Of a stretch of DNA of 64,000 nucleotides, positions 1 to 11,542 are shown one piece after another. A program made the position numbers and the translations under genes. The notes under the pieces were generated by a model. The model worked only from the letters and a program-made list of their open reading frames with translations. It did not search any database and was not told where the DNA came from. The DNA comes from Fagopyrum homotropicum (lineage: Eukaryota; Streptophyta; Magnoliopsida; Caryophyllales; Polygonaceae): NCBI GenBank assembly GCA_033239125.1, contig BSWB01000005.1:49460993-49524992 (forward strand), given 5' to 3'. The stretch's first letter is position 1. Every line of letters starts with the position of its first letter.

Positions 1-1143
1 ATCTCAGAGAGTCTATTGCTCTTTCTACAGTTTCTAAACGCTGAACAGTAGTAAAATTCCATTCTGGTTGCTCCTTTAAAACCCATATTGTACTGAAACC
101 AGCCTGTGTCTTCTGAATTCCTATAGTTTCAAAGAATGTTTCATCCAATCCTCCATTAACAATATGTTGCACCTCACAAGAATAATCAATAGAGAAATGC
201 CTAAAAATTGTTGGAAGTAGATTTCCATATGGCAGGTGACTATTACTTGGAGAATTTATGACATTTACCATATGAGACAGAATGATTTCCGGAAGATTTA
301 CTTTAAGCCCATTCATCACATGATAGACTAATGCCAGTAATGTGTTGGTTACCACATCCTTGTTAGTAAACCTTGGTACCACACATCTATCTAAAATACC
401 ATAAATAATTATAGCTTCAAGGGTTAATCAAGTGATAGTGGGTGGTAAAGCATTGGGAAGAAGAAACTGTTCTCTGGCTAATCTGATAGTTCTAGCAGGG
501 TTAGAATGATCCGATACGTCATATCGAGGAAAACCAAAAATATCAGCAATAACTTAGTAGTAATGGTGATTTTCTTACCTTTGATAACTGAATCAAAAAT
601 CCATTCTCCTCTTTTTGTTCTTGTAGTTAAGTTTGTATAGAACAAATTGGTTAATCGTGGGTAAGAGACTTCACCTGGGTTGAGCATAATCCAGATAGAA
701 CTTGCCTGAAGGACTTCGAGCCCTGGTAAAGAGAAGCATGTAAAAAGTTCACTGTGGACAGGCTCACACATGCATTCATATCGGTCATCAAACTCTGTCA
801 ACCATTTCTTGGCAACTGTTGAACTCTCAAACCAGTTTGACGAAGCCCCTTTCTTGGCAAAGATCTCTACGTCACTCAGATAATCTGAAGAACTTGAGCT
901 TGAATCAGACCCTGAGCTTGAATCTGGGTTGGAGTCAGATGAATTCTGAACTATTCTTTGTCTTTTGGAGGCAAATGATGTTGGCTCATCCACTGAAGAT
1001 CTCTTAGATGCCATGAGAAATTTTTGAGAGGAAGACGAAGAGGGTTTGTAAAAATGAAAGAGTAAAGCACTATTCTTTAAAAGGGAAAAGGAAGAGGAAG
1101 AAATAAAGAAGGAAGAGAAGTGGTTTTTAAGGGAAGAAGTCAT
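1..1143 (-). pseudogene. Env-like / plant-transposon-domain ORF downstream of the copia pol, decayed
   Basis: An open frame reads leftward from 1143 to 478. It starts with a Ser-rich N-terminus, then an acidic Ser/Asp-rich stretch, then a globular part containing LFYTNL and RGEWIFDSVIKGKKITI. This resembles the 'putative plant transposon protein' domain found in plant retrotransposon ORFs. A frameshift near 505-490 moves the reading to another frame (ARTIRLAREQF), which continues to the window edge with one in-frame TGA near 430. The ORF lies on the same strand as the copia pol, about 360 bp beyond its end, where Sireviruses carry an extra env-like ORF. I see no clear signal peptide or membrane helix, so an envelope function is not supported. 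Assignment to the copia element rests on position and strand; it could instead be a fragment of another element. Confidence 0.55.
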
Positions 1144-1504
1144 ATCAACGTAAGATCAATAAGATATTCAAGATCTTTGATAAATCATTGTTGATTAAAA
1201 TTTTTTCCATAAATTTTGGTAACCACTTTTCAAAATCCTTTGAATCTGATAATAAAGCCTTTTGAAATCCCTTTTAAAGAATAAAAATTAGATAATTGCA
1301 TATCTAAAAGATATGAATTTCTAATTGATCCGTTTTATTTATATATCCTTTGAAACATGTTTTAAGGCCCTTGAATTGCATTTCAAGGCCCTTGAAAACT
1401 TCAATTGGTTTGCATACGTAGGAACAAATAAACTCGTTTACTCCCCCTACGTTAATGCTTCCTTGTTCAACATACCATGCTCCAATCTAATAAAATTAAA
1501 TTGT
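1144..1504. other. AT-rich spacer between copia pol and the downstream ORF
   Basis: No coding signal. It contains short direct repeats of a TTGAA/AAGGCCCTTGAA type around 1365-1400. It probably belongs to the copia 3' region. No LTR is recognisable. Confidence 0.4.
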
Positions 1505-4500
1505 ACTTAGGAAGAGGCTTGGTAAAGATATATGCAAGCTGTGAGTTAGTAGAAATAAAAGAGATCAAAACATCACCTTTTTCAATGTGATCACGTATGA
1601 AGTGATGCCTTACATCAATATGCTTAGTCCTTGAATGCTGCACAGGATTTTTGCTTATCGAAATAACACTAGTGTTATCACATTTTATAGGGATACCTTT
1701 TAAATCAAAGTCAAGGTCACGAAGTTGTTGAGCAATCCATAGAATTTGTGCACAACAGGCTCCCGCAACGATATATTCAACTTCGGTTGTGGATAAGGTG
1801 ACAAAACTTTGCTTCTTGGAGTGCCAACTAATTAGGGATGACCCTAAGAATTGGTAACATCTAGAAGTGCTTTTTCTATCGACCTTATAACCTGCAAAGT
1901 TTGCATCTTAATAGCCAACAAGATGAAACGAGCTTTGATGTGGGTACCATAACCCTAGATCCTTAGTGCCATTGACATACCGAAAAATTCTTTTCACAGC
2001 TATCAAGTGTGACTCTTTAGGATCAACTTTCCACACATGCACACACTAAACATAATGTCAGGATGAGTAGCAGTTAGATACACTAATGAACCTATCATAC
2101 CTCGATACTCCTTTTCTACTACACTTTTTCCATCCTTGTCATGGTCAAGCGAAAGTGTTGAACTCATAGGAGTCTTTGCAATCTTAGATTGATCCATTTT
2201 GTACTTTTTAAGCAAGTCTTTAGTATACATGCTTTGATTGAGAAAATTTCCTTTCTTTGCTTGTGAAACTTGAAGTCCAAGAAAGAAATTAAGCTCTCCC
2301 ATTAGGCTCATTTCAAATTCTGTGCACATAATATCTGAAAATTCCTTGCAAAGGGAATCATTAGTAGCACCGAATAAAATATCATCGACGTAGATTTATA
2401 CTAGTAGAATGTCGTTGTCTCTGGTTTTGATAAATAATGTTTTATCAATCAAACCTCTTTTGAATTTATTTTCAAGAAGATATTTAGACAACCTTTCATA
2501 CCAAGCTCAAGGAGCTTGTTTAAGACCATAAAGAGCTTTGTCCAATTTAAAAACGTGATCTGGAAATTCATCATTTTCAAAACCAACAGGTTGAGCAACG
2601 TAGAATTATTCTTCTAAGAAGCCATTTAGAAAAGCACATTTTACATCCATTTGAAAAAGTTTTATGTTCATAAAAGATGCAAATGCAAGTAGCATACGTA
2701 TGACTTCTAACCTCGAAACTGGAGCAAAAGTCTCCTCATAATCAATACCTTCCTCTTGGTTATAGCCTTGTGCTACAAGTCGTGCTTTATTTCGTATGAC
2801 TTTGCCACTTTCATCCAACTCATTTCGAAACATCCATTTTGTGCCAATTACGGATTGATGTTTTGGTCTTGAAGTAAGAGTCCAGACTTTGTTTCTCTCA
2901 AATTCGTTTAGTTTATTTTGTATGGAAATTATCCAATCAGGTTCTTGAAGAGCTTGGACGTAGTTCTTTGGCTCGACAAGAGACACAAAAGCGGAGAAGG
3001 CACATAGATTGTTCACTTTAGAACGAGTTTGAACTCCAGCGTTTGGATCAGAGATCACATTCTCTTGTGGAGGATATGAGGAGTGTTGAACTTTTCTTCT
3101 TTTCACATATGGAACAGATCCAGAAGGTTGATCCTCATATGTTTGACTAGATTCAGGTACCGTTGATATATTGCCCGTTGATCCAACCTTAAGGCCTTGA
3201 TGTTGGGTTTCAAGCCCTTGAACCGGAGTTCTGTCATCACAGTTTTTTGTTTCAAGGTCTTGAAGATATGATTCAAGGTCTTGAGGGTTTTCTTCAGTAT
3301 CTTGAATATTTTCCTGCATATTATTTTCTTTATCTTTAGGATCTTCCTCTTCATCCGAATTATGATCTTCTCGTTGATTCAGATTTAGATCTGCAAAACT
3401 CTCACTCAAAGTACCATCATTGCTTTCATAAAAAATAATATGAATTCTTTCCTCAACAATTTTGGTGCGTTTGCTATAGACACGATAAGATTTGCTATTT
3501 GAAGCATATCCAATGTATATTGCTTCATCACTACGTGCATAAAATTTCCCAAGGTTATCTTTGCCATTGTTATGAAGAAAACAAGTACATCCAAAGGGTT
3601 TCAAATATGAAATATTTGGTTTCCTTCCTTTAAATAAACGATAAGGATTGTCTTTTAAGATAGGGCGAATTAAGCGTCTATTCAAAATATAATTTATAGT
3701 GTTCACTGCTTCAGCCCAAAAACTTTTGGGCAAGTTGTTTTCTAAAATCATCTTCCTAGACATATCCTCAAGAGTGCGGTTCTTACGTTCCACAACTCCG
3801 TTTTTTTTAGGAGTTTTAGGAGCTAAAAAGTTATGTGAAATACCATATTTTGCACAAAACAAATCAAACTTTAGTTGATCAAATTCTCTACCATGATCAC
3901 TTCTTATAGAAACAATTGGTAGGTTTTTCAAAGATTGTAACTCCTTACATAATTTTGAAAAGTCAAATAATGCTTCAGACTTTTCTCGTAGAAATGAAAT
4001 CCATGTAAACCGAGAAAAATCATCCACAATAACAAGGATGTACTGCTTGCCTTTGGGAGATTTTACACGCATAGGTCAACAAAGATCCATATGTAACAGT
4101 TCAATGGGTCGAGAAGAACTTACAATTTTCTTAGGTTTGAATGAACCTCTTGTTTGTTTACCTTGTGTACAAGCCTTACACAGTTCATCTACCTTTGAAT
4201 TTAGGTTTGGCAAAGCACGTACCAAATCCTTTGTAAGTAGCTTCTGCATTGTGTGCATGCTTACGTGACCAAGTCTTCTATGCTAAAGCCTTGGATCATC
4301 AGTCAAGGCCTTTAGACATTTTAGCTTAGTTCCTGAAATATTGGTTAGTACTCATAGAATAAACATTATTACATCTAGGAGAAGTAAGCACAATTTCACC
4401 CGTCTTTTTGTCTTGAACCTCACATTTTTCTAAATCAAATAAAACATTGTTTCCTTTATAAAGTATTTGAGAAATATTAAGCAGATTATACTTCAAACCG

Positions 4501-4744
4501 TCAACTAATAGACATCATCAATACAATTAGATGAATTATAGCAAATTTTACCAATGCCAATAATGTCACACTTTCCTTTATCACCAAAAGTAATGGTTCT
4601 AGATGATTGCTTCTTTAAATATGAGAATAAAGAGCTTTTTCCACTCATGTGTCTTGAGCAACCACTATCTAATATCCATTTGTGCTCCTTTACCTTGGTG
4701 ATGTCCTGTAAAACAGCAAACATCAACCTTTCCGGGTCGACCAA
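1505..4744 (-). pseudogene. Ty1/copia pol: protease, integrase, reverse transcriptase, RNase H; disrupted
   Basis: On the minus strand the domains run in copia order. Protease has DSGCSRHM near 4660. A GAG-pre-integrase region follows (HRRLGH, then CKAC, about 4310-4170). The integrase core, 4072 to about 3700, shows VDDFSRFTWI, SDHGREF and GVVERKNRTL, which are the three DDE positions. A long acidic linker follows. Reverse transcriptase, about 2900-2000, has QMDVKCAFLNG and YVDDILFG. RNase H, about 1930-1510, ends near DVRHHFIRDH and IFTKPL. The longest open stretch is 2606-4072 (488 aa). Stops or shifts interrupt the region near 4500, at 2606, near 2500 and 2390, and in RNase H, so no polyprotein can be made. 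The RNase H C-terminus and the extra 3' ORF suggest the Sirevirus lineage. This is inference from motifs; an RT tree would decide it. Confidence 0.85.
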
Positions 4745-6228
4745 ATGGCATATTTTGGTCCATATTCAGGTTCGATCATGTTTGGTGGTCTAGTACCTTT
4801 AGGAACCCAGATTTTTTTGACATGTTTCCTTAAACATAAAGGATAGGTGTTTCTAATGATATAAGGATCATTTCTTCTATAAGGACATGTAGATTTAGCA
4901 TGACCCTTTTTACAACAGTAAAAACAAGTATGCATATGAATACTTCCTTTGGCTTTGAGAAAAGTGGTGGTAGGTTTTCTAGGAAAGCTCCTATGATAAC
5001 CTATACGATATTTGTTAAGGGAGGACTGTTGTTCACCCATCATTCTCTCAAGATTAGCTTTTGAACAAATAAATTTAACAAGTGCAGCCTTCTGGTCTTG
5101 ACATATCAAAGTGAGATCAACTTTCTCTTTCTCTAAATCGATATAGTTTCGTTGAAAAGAGGAGAGGTTGTCCTTGAGAATCATGTTTTTAGATTCCAAG
5201 GCCTTGATATTTTCATCAAGGTCTACTTTTTCTGTGTTAAGATTTTCAATCTCCAGAGACATCTCACTTAGTTAGTTTTCTTGTTCAACAAGATTTTCCT
5301 TTAAAGAATTTATCCTTATTCTATGTTCCTTGTCACATATGATAATATCTGTAAGGAATTGTTTCAGGTCAGATTCAGGTTGACACATAATTTTACTTAC
5401 CACATTGTCAACATACAGGTTTGAATCTTCTTCTTGATCAGCCATGAGACACAAGTTTGCTTGTTCTTTTTCGTCTTCTGATTCGTTTGATGATTCTGAA
5501 TCACTCCATGAAGCTACCATAGCTTTCTTCTTTCGATCATTTTTGTTGAAGTTGGTCCTCTTCTTTTGTGGACAATCCTTCACAAGATGATCTGTTTCAC
5601 CACATTCAAAATAAGTCAGTACTCTAGTTTTCTTATTAGAGTTAGAAAACTTACCTCGGGATTTTAATGCTCATGGATATTCTCTATAGTTAGCAGATTG
5701 TTTCTTTAACTTGAGAATTCTTGAGAGAGATATCATGGCAATTGCATCTTCTTCATCATCATCACTATCTTCCTCGTTTGATGATAATTGATCCTTTCTT
5801 GATTTGAATGCAAAATTTTTGGAGTTGGATGAGAGCTCTCCATCTTCTTCACCAAAAACCATTTCATGTGTGATGAGTTTTCCAAGGAGGTCATCAAGAG
5901 GAAGGGTTGAGAGATTCTGATCTTCTTCAATAGCAGTCATCTTTGGTCCCCACTTAGCTTTAGGTAAGCTCCTTAGAACCTTCCTAACTTTTTCTTCATT
6001 TGTAAAGATCTTTCCTAGTGAGTCCAAGTTGTTCACAATCTCGGTGAATCTTGTAAACATTTCCTTGACCGTTTCATTTGGATTCATCTTGAATAGCTCG
6101 TATTGTCTGACGAAGATGCTAATCTTTGTTTCCTTCACTTGACTTGTTCCTTCGTAAGTGACAACAAGCTTGTCCCATATTTCTTTAGCACTCATGCATG
6201 ATGAGATGCGTGACTGACGGTATTTCTT
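4723..6228 (-). pseudogene. Ty1/copia gag with coiled coil and zinc knuckle, 5'-truncated
   Basis: The gag reads from about 6228 down to 4723 in at least three frames. The first part, to 5671, is a UBN2-like gag core with SAKEIWDKLVVTYEG and FVRQYELFKMNPNE. It is followed by an acidic Ser/Glu region and a degraded first zinc knuckle (ECGETDHLVKDC). A long heptad-rich stretch (about 5480-5050, rich in L, E, K and N) looks like a coiled coil. A zinc knuckle CFYCCKKGHAKSTC (C-X2-C-X4-H-X4-C) lies near 4930-4890. A knuckle after a coiled coil is typical of Sirevirus gags. The N-terminus is absent because the D LTR begins at 6229. Confidence 0.8.
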
Positions 6229-7704
6229 TGGTCGTCTATACCCAATCAAAAGTAAATCCCGACTTAGCACTAAAACAAGTATAGTGGTTAAGGGTCGAAC
6301 CCAAGAGAGTTAATGTGTTTATTAGATGCAATTATTGATTATAATAACAAGTAGCAACACGGGGGGGGGGGGGTTTGGTTGAATTGATTGCACACAAAAA
6401 CTTATGAAAACGAATAACGCAGCATATAAGACAATAATGGATGAATCAACACTAGGTTGATTCTAAGCATGAGGTTGCTACTTTGGTGAGTTCCTTTTAC
6501 AGGTTTTCAAGTAATCTCCCGTCTCGATCATATATATGTGTTAAGCCAACCGGTATCAACACAACTTAACAGGTTAGTGTTCCGTAAACCTACAAGAACA
6601 AATAACAAGTGAGCTATCAAATAAAGACTAAGGGATATAAAGAATAGATTAAAACCGTTAACCTTATCTTTTATATTTGTGTTCCTTTTCTCTAAGTAAT
6701 TACAACCCGTTATTACTTAAAGTTTACTACTAGATTAAAAGACCCAAACCTGGAATCTATTAATCCTAGTTCTTTACATGCACTTTAGAACCTAAGGTGA
6801 TCAATCTCAAGTAATAGTGACACATGCAATTAGACAATGGAGATCAAGGAAACACAAAGCATTACTGAATGAAAACTTATATTTAAAGAAAAGTTACAAC
6901 CAAAGTAACAAAGCAACTTCAAACCAACCCAATGTAGCAAGGGAGTTAGCTACTCATTACAATGGAAAATTCGATTCTAAAATGGATTTTATGTGGAAAG
7001 CATGGATGATTCTAACAATCAGCCAAGGACTATTTATACTACAAAAGGCGCTAATTAGGAGTAAATGACCGGCCCAAAACAGCCACCTTTAATGCCATAA
7101 AGGTGGTGTAAACAGCCGGAGTAAAGCTTCGGGCGTTGAACCGCAGGGGCGGTTTAGGCAGAATCGCTTGAACTTCTTCGTGGCCGCAGGAGCGGCCAGG
7201 CCATTCCGCAGGGGTGGATCTTTAATGCTCTTCAAACGTCTGACTCTTCAACTTCCTACCATTTCTGATGCTAAGCCGCCGGGGCGTCCCAATGTCAACG
7301 CAAGGACGGTGACACAGACTCTTCATCTTCCAGCTCTTAGGTTGAGGCGCGAGGGAAGGCGCAAGGGCGCTGATCTTCGCTTCTTCAGGGCAAGTCACCG
7401 CAGGGGCGCTAGAGGTTGACGCAGGTGCGGTGACAATCTTCGTGGCTGGCGCTGGCTAAGGCGCAGGGAGCGCTCCGGAGTAAGGTGTCACCCGTTGGGC
7501 GGTGACAAGGCTCCGCGGGGGCGGTTAGGCAACAGAAGCTTTGCTTCATGAACGAACTTCACTCCTAAGTGATTGTAACTCCTTCCTTAGCTTCTTTTAG
7601 TCTTCTTCTTCTGGAGCAAGGAGTTAGTAGGATAAACCGACACTAATGCAATAAAAAGACTCTAAAAACTATCCTAAATGATAGTGATTCCATCACCTAT
7701 CAAA
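6229..7704 (-). repeat. LTR of Athila-like element D (3' LTR)
   Basis: On the minus strand the LTR starts TGATAGGTGATGG at 7704 and ends CGACCA at 6229 (TG...CA). It is preceded by the PPT-like tract AAGTATGGGGGAGTTT (7705-7720). A second copy of its 3' half occurs in opposite orientation at 38421-38944, and the similarity stops at the same place, which supports the 6229 end. A TATA-like TATAAATA lies on the minus strand at 7038-7031. The part from 7077 to 7520 is dense in GC-rich self-complementary motifs such as TGGCCGCAGGAGCGGCCA (7181-7198). A 13-base poly-G run lies at about 6361-6373. The LTR abuts the copia gag, so D appears to have inserted there. The candidate duplication at 6224-6228 cannot be tested because the other end is gone. 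Confidence 0.7.
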
Positions 7705-8016
7705 CTCCCCCATACTTAGACCTTTTACTCGTCCCGAGTAAAAACAAATGACAACAACTAGACTCAATGGCCTCAGGAAGCATGGGCAAGCTGAAAAAAG
7801 CAATGAAAACAAAAGAAAAGCCAAGAAAGAAAGAAGGAGAAGAGAGGAAATGTGAGAAAAAGGTGAGAAACTACCATCCTTATTGCTCCAAGAGTGGCCT
7901 ACCCGGGCAAACTCCTTATGACTCCCCTTCTTATGCCGCCAAACGCCGGAAGGGAGACCTACACTCGGTGTCGCTCATTTTGCCAAGGCGCCCTTTCGGG
8001 TTTTCACCTTGCCACT
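7705..8016 (-). mobile_element. 3' UTR stub of element D
   Basis: About 310 bp lie between the D LTR and the inserted element C. The stub begins with the PPT-like tract and carries a palindromic TACTCGTCCCGAGTA near 7730 and a poorly conserved noncoding stretch resembling the Athila 3' UTR. No coding signal. C interrupts it at 8017. Confidence 0.6.
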
Positions 8017-9841
8017 TGTTACGCTAAAAAGGTATCACAAAAAGTTTTACATTTATAAACTCGAACTAAAATCCTAAACTACCCAGCAAAACCCGCAATG
8101 TACGGATTGTTTTGTAGAAAGGAAAGTATTCCAAGGTCGAACACAAAGACTAAGGTGAAATTGAGTCAATAATGACTAAGGATAGTGAAGATCTAGACTA
8201 AGAAAAGAGAAAGAAATAAAGAAATGAAAATCTTAATGTTTTTGGTTTGGTTTTGAGGTGATCAATCAAAGATCACAAATCAAGCAAGATTGACAAACAA
8301 CTAAGCTAGTAACACAAATAAACGAGCAAACACGAGATAGGTAATCAAAGATAGAGAAGCGGATTCTAGGGGTTAGAAATTCCGGTTGTGGCATAGGACT
8401 CAAGCTATATAATCATTCTTTGGATAAACTATAGTAAGTTGGGATTGGGTGTTTCTAGATTGGGATCAATCACCGGGTAGGTCTCATGGTCCACTAGTCC
8501 GTTCCTAAGGTCTCATCACCGGGTAAGTCTCAAAGAACCTAAGGTTAGGAATTCTACACTAACCGGATTTGCTATCTAGGGATCTAACCTCTCCTCACCG
8601 GGTAGGTCTCGGGAAGGCAAGTCCTAAACATAAATCCTACCACACTCAGTCCAATAGCGGCTATTGAGGCTCACTACTACCTAGAGTTCATCATCTTTGG
8701 TACCTAAGAGCAAGAATCACCGGGTAGGTTTCTTCTTACACTTAGTTGCTAACACTGGGTCACCCTAGAATAGATCTAGCTCAACAAACACTAGGGTTTC
8801 AACAATCTAACACCCTAACACTTAGATTTATCAATACAAGCAAGTCAGACAGAATCACGGTCAGTTCCTCACTTCCACGGCCGTGGAACCTACTAGAACA
8901 GGCCCTGATTCACAACAGAGGCTAGGTTCGAGCAAACAATTCATCCAAAGGTACGCTTAAGTCTATCCTATCATAGTCCAAGCCATAACCATCATTTCCT
9001 TACCCTAGAATCACATCTATTTAGCCAACAACATGTAATTTAACAATCAAAATCATCAACCATACAATCATGGAGTCCATATCAAGAGGATGAAATGAAA
9101 GAGAGATGAAGTAAATAGAACAAGAAAAACGAGCTGAATAGATGTTAAAAGAGAGACTTACAATCCTTCAAAAGAAGGTTTGAATCGTTCTTACAACCCT
9201 AGAAAATGTTTCCAACAAACTTCACTCTAAAAACTAAGAAAGTCTAAGAATGGTGTGTTCTTCTCTTCTTCTCCAACGGAAGTCTTTCTTCTCCTCCAAG
9301 AGTAGCTCCAATCCAATCTTCCAATGAGAGAATATGTGTGAGGTCAGGTGTGTAGTGGATAGTGGATCCCCTTTAATATCAGCCTGCAAGGGTCTTTATA
9401 GCCTTCACCATTTGCAAGAGTCGGTTATGGAGATCATGGGACAGCTGTCCCAGCTGTGAAGAAGGAATCACGGGCAGTTTCCACGGCCGTGGAACTCCTA
9501 GTGGCCGTGATTCTTGTGCTTCAGCCTTCCTTTGATCGTTGAGCCATGAGTTGGTGCAAGGCATGCACCAACATGGTCCCATGTGTTCTCCTTTGCTCCT
9601 AACTTGCTTCCCAATGAGCTCGGATACGTGTCATCACGAGGAACGATCCTCGGATGTATCGATTGGGCTCTAAAAGCTCCCAAAATACCTACAAAACATG
9701 CAAAAGTTCGTGTAGACGTATATCTCGACAAATATACATGTATTGAATGTAAACATCACGAACTAATGCTAAACTATGCATGAATAACGGGAAAAACTAC
9801 CTAAATGGATGCCTAAACTAACGTCATAAATCGTATTATCA
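8017..9841 (-). repeat. 3' LTR of element C (1825 bp)
   Basis: Minus-strand ends are TGATAATACG (9841) and GCGTAACA (8017). It is complete and aligns with the B LTR. It carries four copies of the GAGACYTACCCGGTGA-type motif (minus strand) at 8717-8732, 8595-8610, 8516-8531 and 8470-8485, and two clusters of CCACGGCCGTGG-type palindromes, near 9465-9515 and 8854-8930. A TATA-like CTATAAAG is present on the minus strand near 9400. Confidence 0.85.
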
Positions 9842-11542
9842 AAATACCCCATACTTAAGGTTTGCTCGTCCCCGAGCAAGTCCCAACTATAGACTAAGAG
9901 ATGACATGATTTATGCATGCAGAAAAACAACAAAATCTTTTTGGAGTTGTGCTTCTAATATTGGATCACCTTCATAGTCATGTTTCATGTCAAATAGACA
10001 AGCATTCATGCATCAAATGAATGAAGGCATGGAAAGACAATTATACTTAACTACAAAGCATGCATGAAAGGTAAAAATGAAGAAGCCAAGATGATCATGA
10101 GTATATCCAATCTAGATCACTAAGTCTTACACACATGCAAATAGGTCACAAGGACTTAGGAAAGAAGAGGCTAAGAAATGTTGTGATTAGGTGGGAATTT
10201 TTTAGGTTATGTGATGCTAATCCAGGAAAGGAACTAACTCCACAATTTCATTTTCGATCAACTTTACCACAAGTGTATGTTTTCTCCATCTTTTCTTTGT
10301 TTTCTTTTCTTTTTCACTTCCTTTTTCTTTCACTTATTTTTGAGACAATGACATTGGTGTACAAAAGCCGAAACCTTGGTGATTAGCGAGCCTCGGGCTT
10401 TTTTATTTTTTGAGGTGCTTCACACCGGGCACACATACCAAAGCTCGTTAGGACATTCAGTTTATCCGACTTTGGCAAGGCACAAACACCCGATTATGTG
10501 AATGGTGCCGAGTTACTCGTCATCAAAACCAAAGTCCCCAAACCTATATTTTTTTTTACACTTTTCACAACAAATTCAGCACTTCATTCACCATATTCCT
10601 TCATCAACAACTTCACCCCACACTTGCTTTTCACACACATCAACATACTAGCATGCTCCTATTCCCGGATGGGTCAAAAGAGGTCAAATTTTATATCAAT
10701 TGAGGTGTTCAAACAACATGATCAAGATGAGAAGTAGGGACAGATGAATTGCCTTAATCACTCCTAAATGATGTGCAAGAACTAGCATGTAATTTCGACA
10801 TTCAATCCTCAATCAAATCAAAGCAAACATTCATGATGACAATTCACACATGGAATTCAAGATAAGTACTTCAAGTCCACATATGCATGCATCAATTCAA
10901 CACATAAGGCCATCCATAGCCAATTCACAAGACAATCTCATCATAAGGGTCATACCCAAACTTAGAAGCACTAAAAATTTTATTTTTAAAATTTTCTGAA
11001 GTTTTGGAATTTTCGAAATATGTATGTACAATGCAAAACATAATGAAACATGTGACAAAGTGAAACTATCCTAGATGCTAATCATGCAAGTGATCATGAA
11101 AACCCCACCCCATACTTACAAACACATTATCCCCAATGTGTAAATGAAGTAAAGAAGAGTAAAACAGGGTCCTCACAATGTAAAAATGGTTTTCTTCGGT
11201 ATTTGGGTTCACTCAAGTGGAGTGATGGCGGATGATCCTATCAACGATGGTAGAGAGCTCAAGGTGTTTGTTATGGCATTGGGACCCGCGCTAGGCACCG
11301 CTAGCCGTCCAAGTTCTGCGTCCGCTCCACCTATAATTGATGAGGGGCTCATCATCATCATCCATATGCCATGCAAGGCTTCTATGCTACTTAGACTCTA
11401 ACACACAAACTCCAAACACACAAAAACACACAAAAACAGAAAAATGAAAGCAAAAGCGAAAACGAAAAGGGAAAGATGTCTACCAATGGGTTGCACCAAG
11501 CACTTCTTTAAGGTCATTAGCTTGACCAAATTCGGGGGCGTC
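9842..11542 (-). other. 3' untranslated region of element C
   Basis: 1.7 kb without a convincing ORF on the sense strand. It contains, in element orientation, a hairpin (11141-11122) followed by AAGTATGGGGT (11117-11107), a block conserved with family A (about 10524-10455, beginning at GAGTAACTCGGCACC), and the terminal PPT-like tract AAGTATGGGGTATTT directly before the LTR at 9841. Confidence 0.7.

Noticed and set aside
7168..7419. 83-codon ORF in the D LTR
   Set aside because: Runs over the repeated GC motifs and encodes an Arg/Gly-rich string dictated by them; within an LTR and antisense to D.
11186..11401. Short ORFs on the plus strand across the C 3' UTR and pol
   Set aside because: Antisense shadows of an element transcribed from the minus strand.
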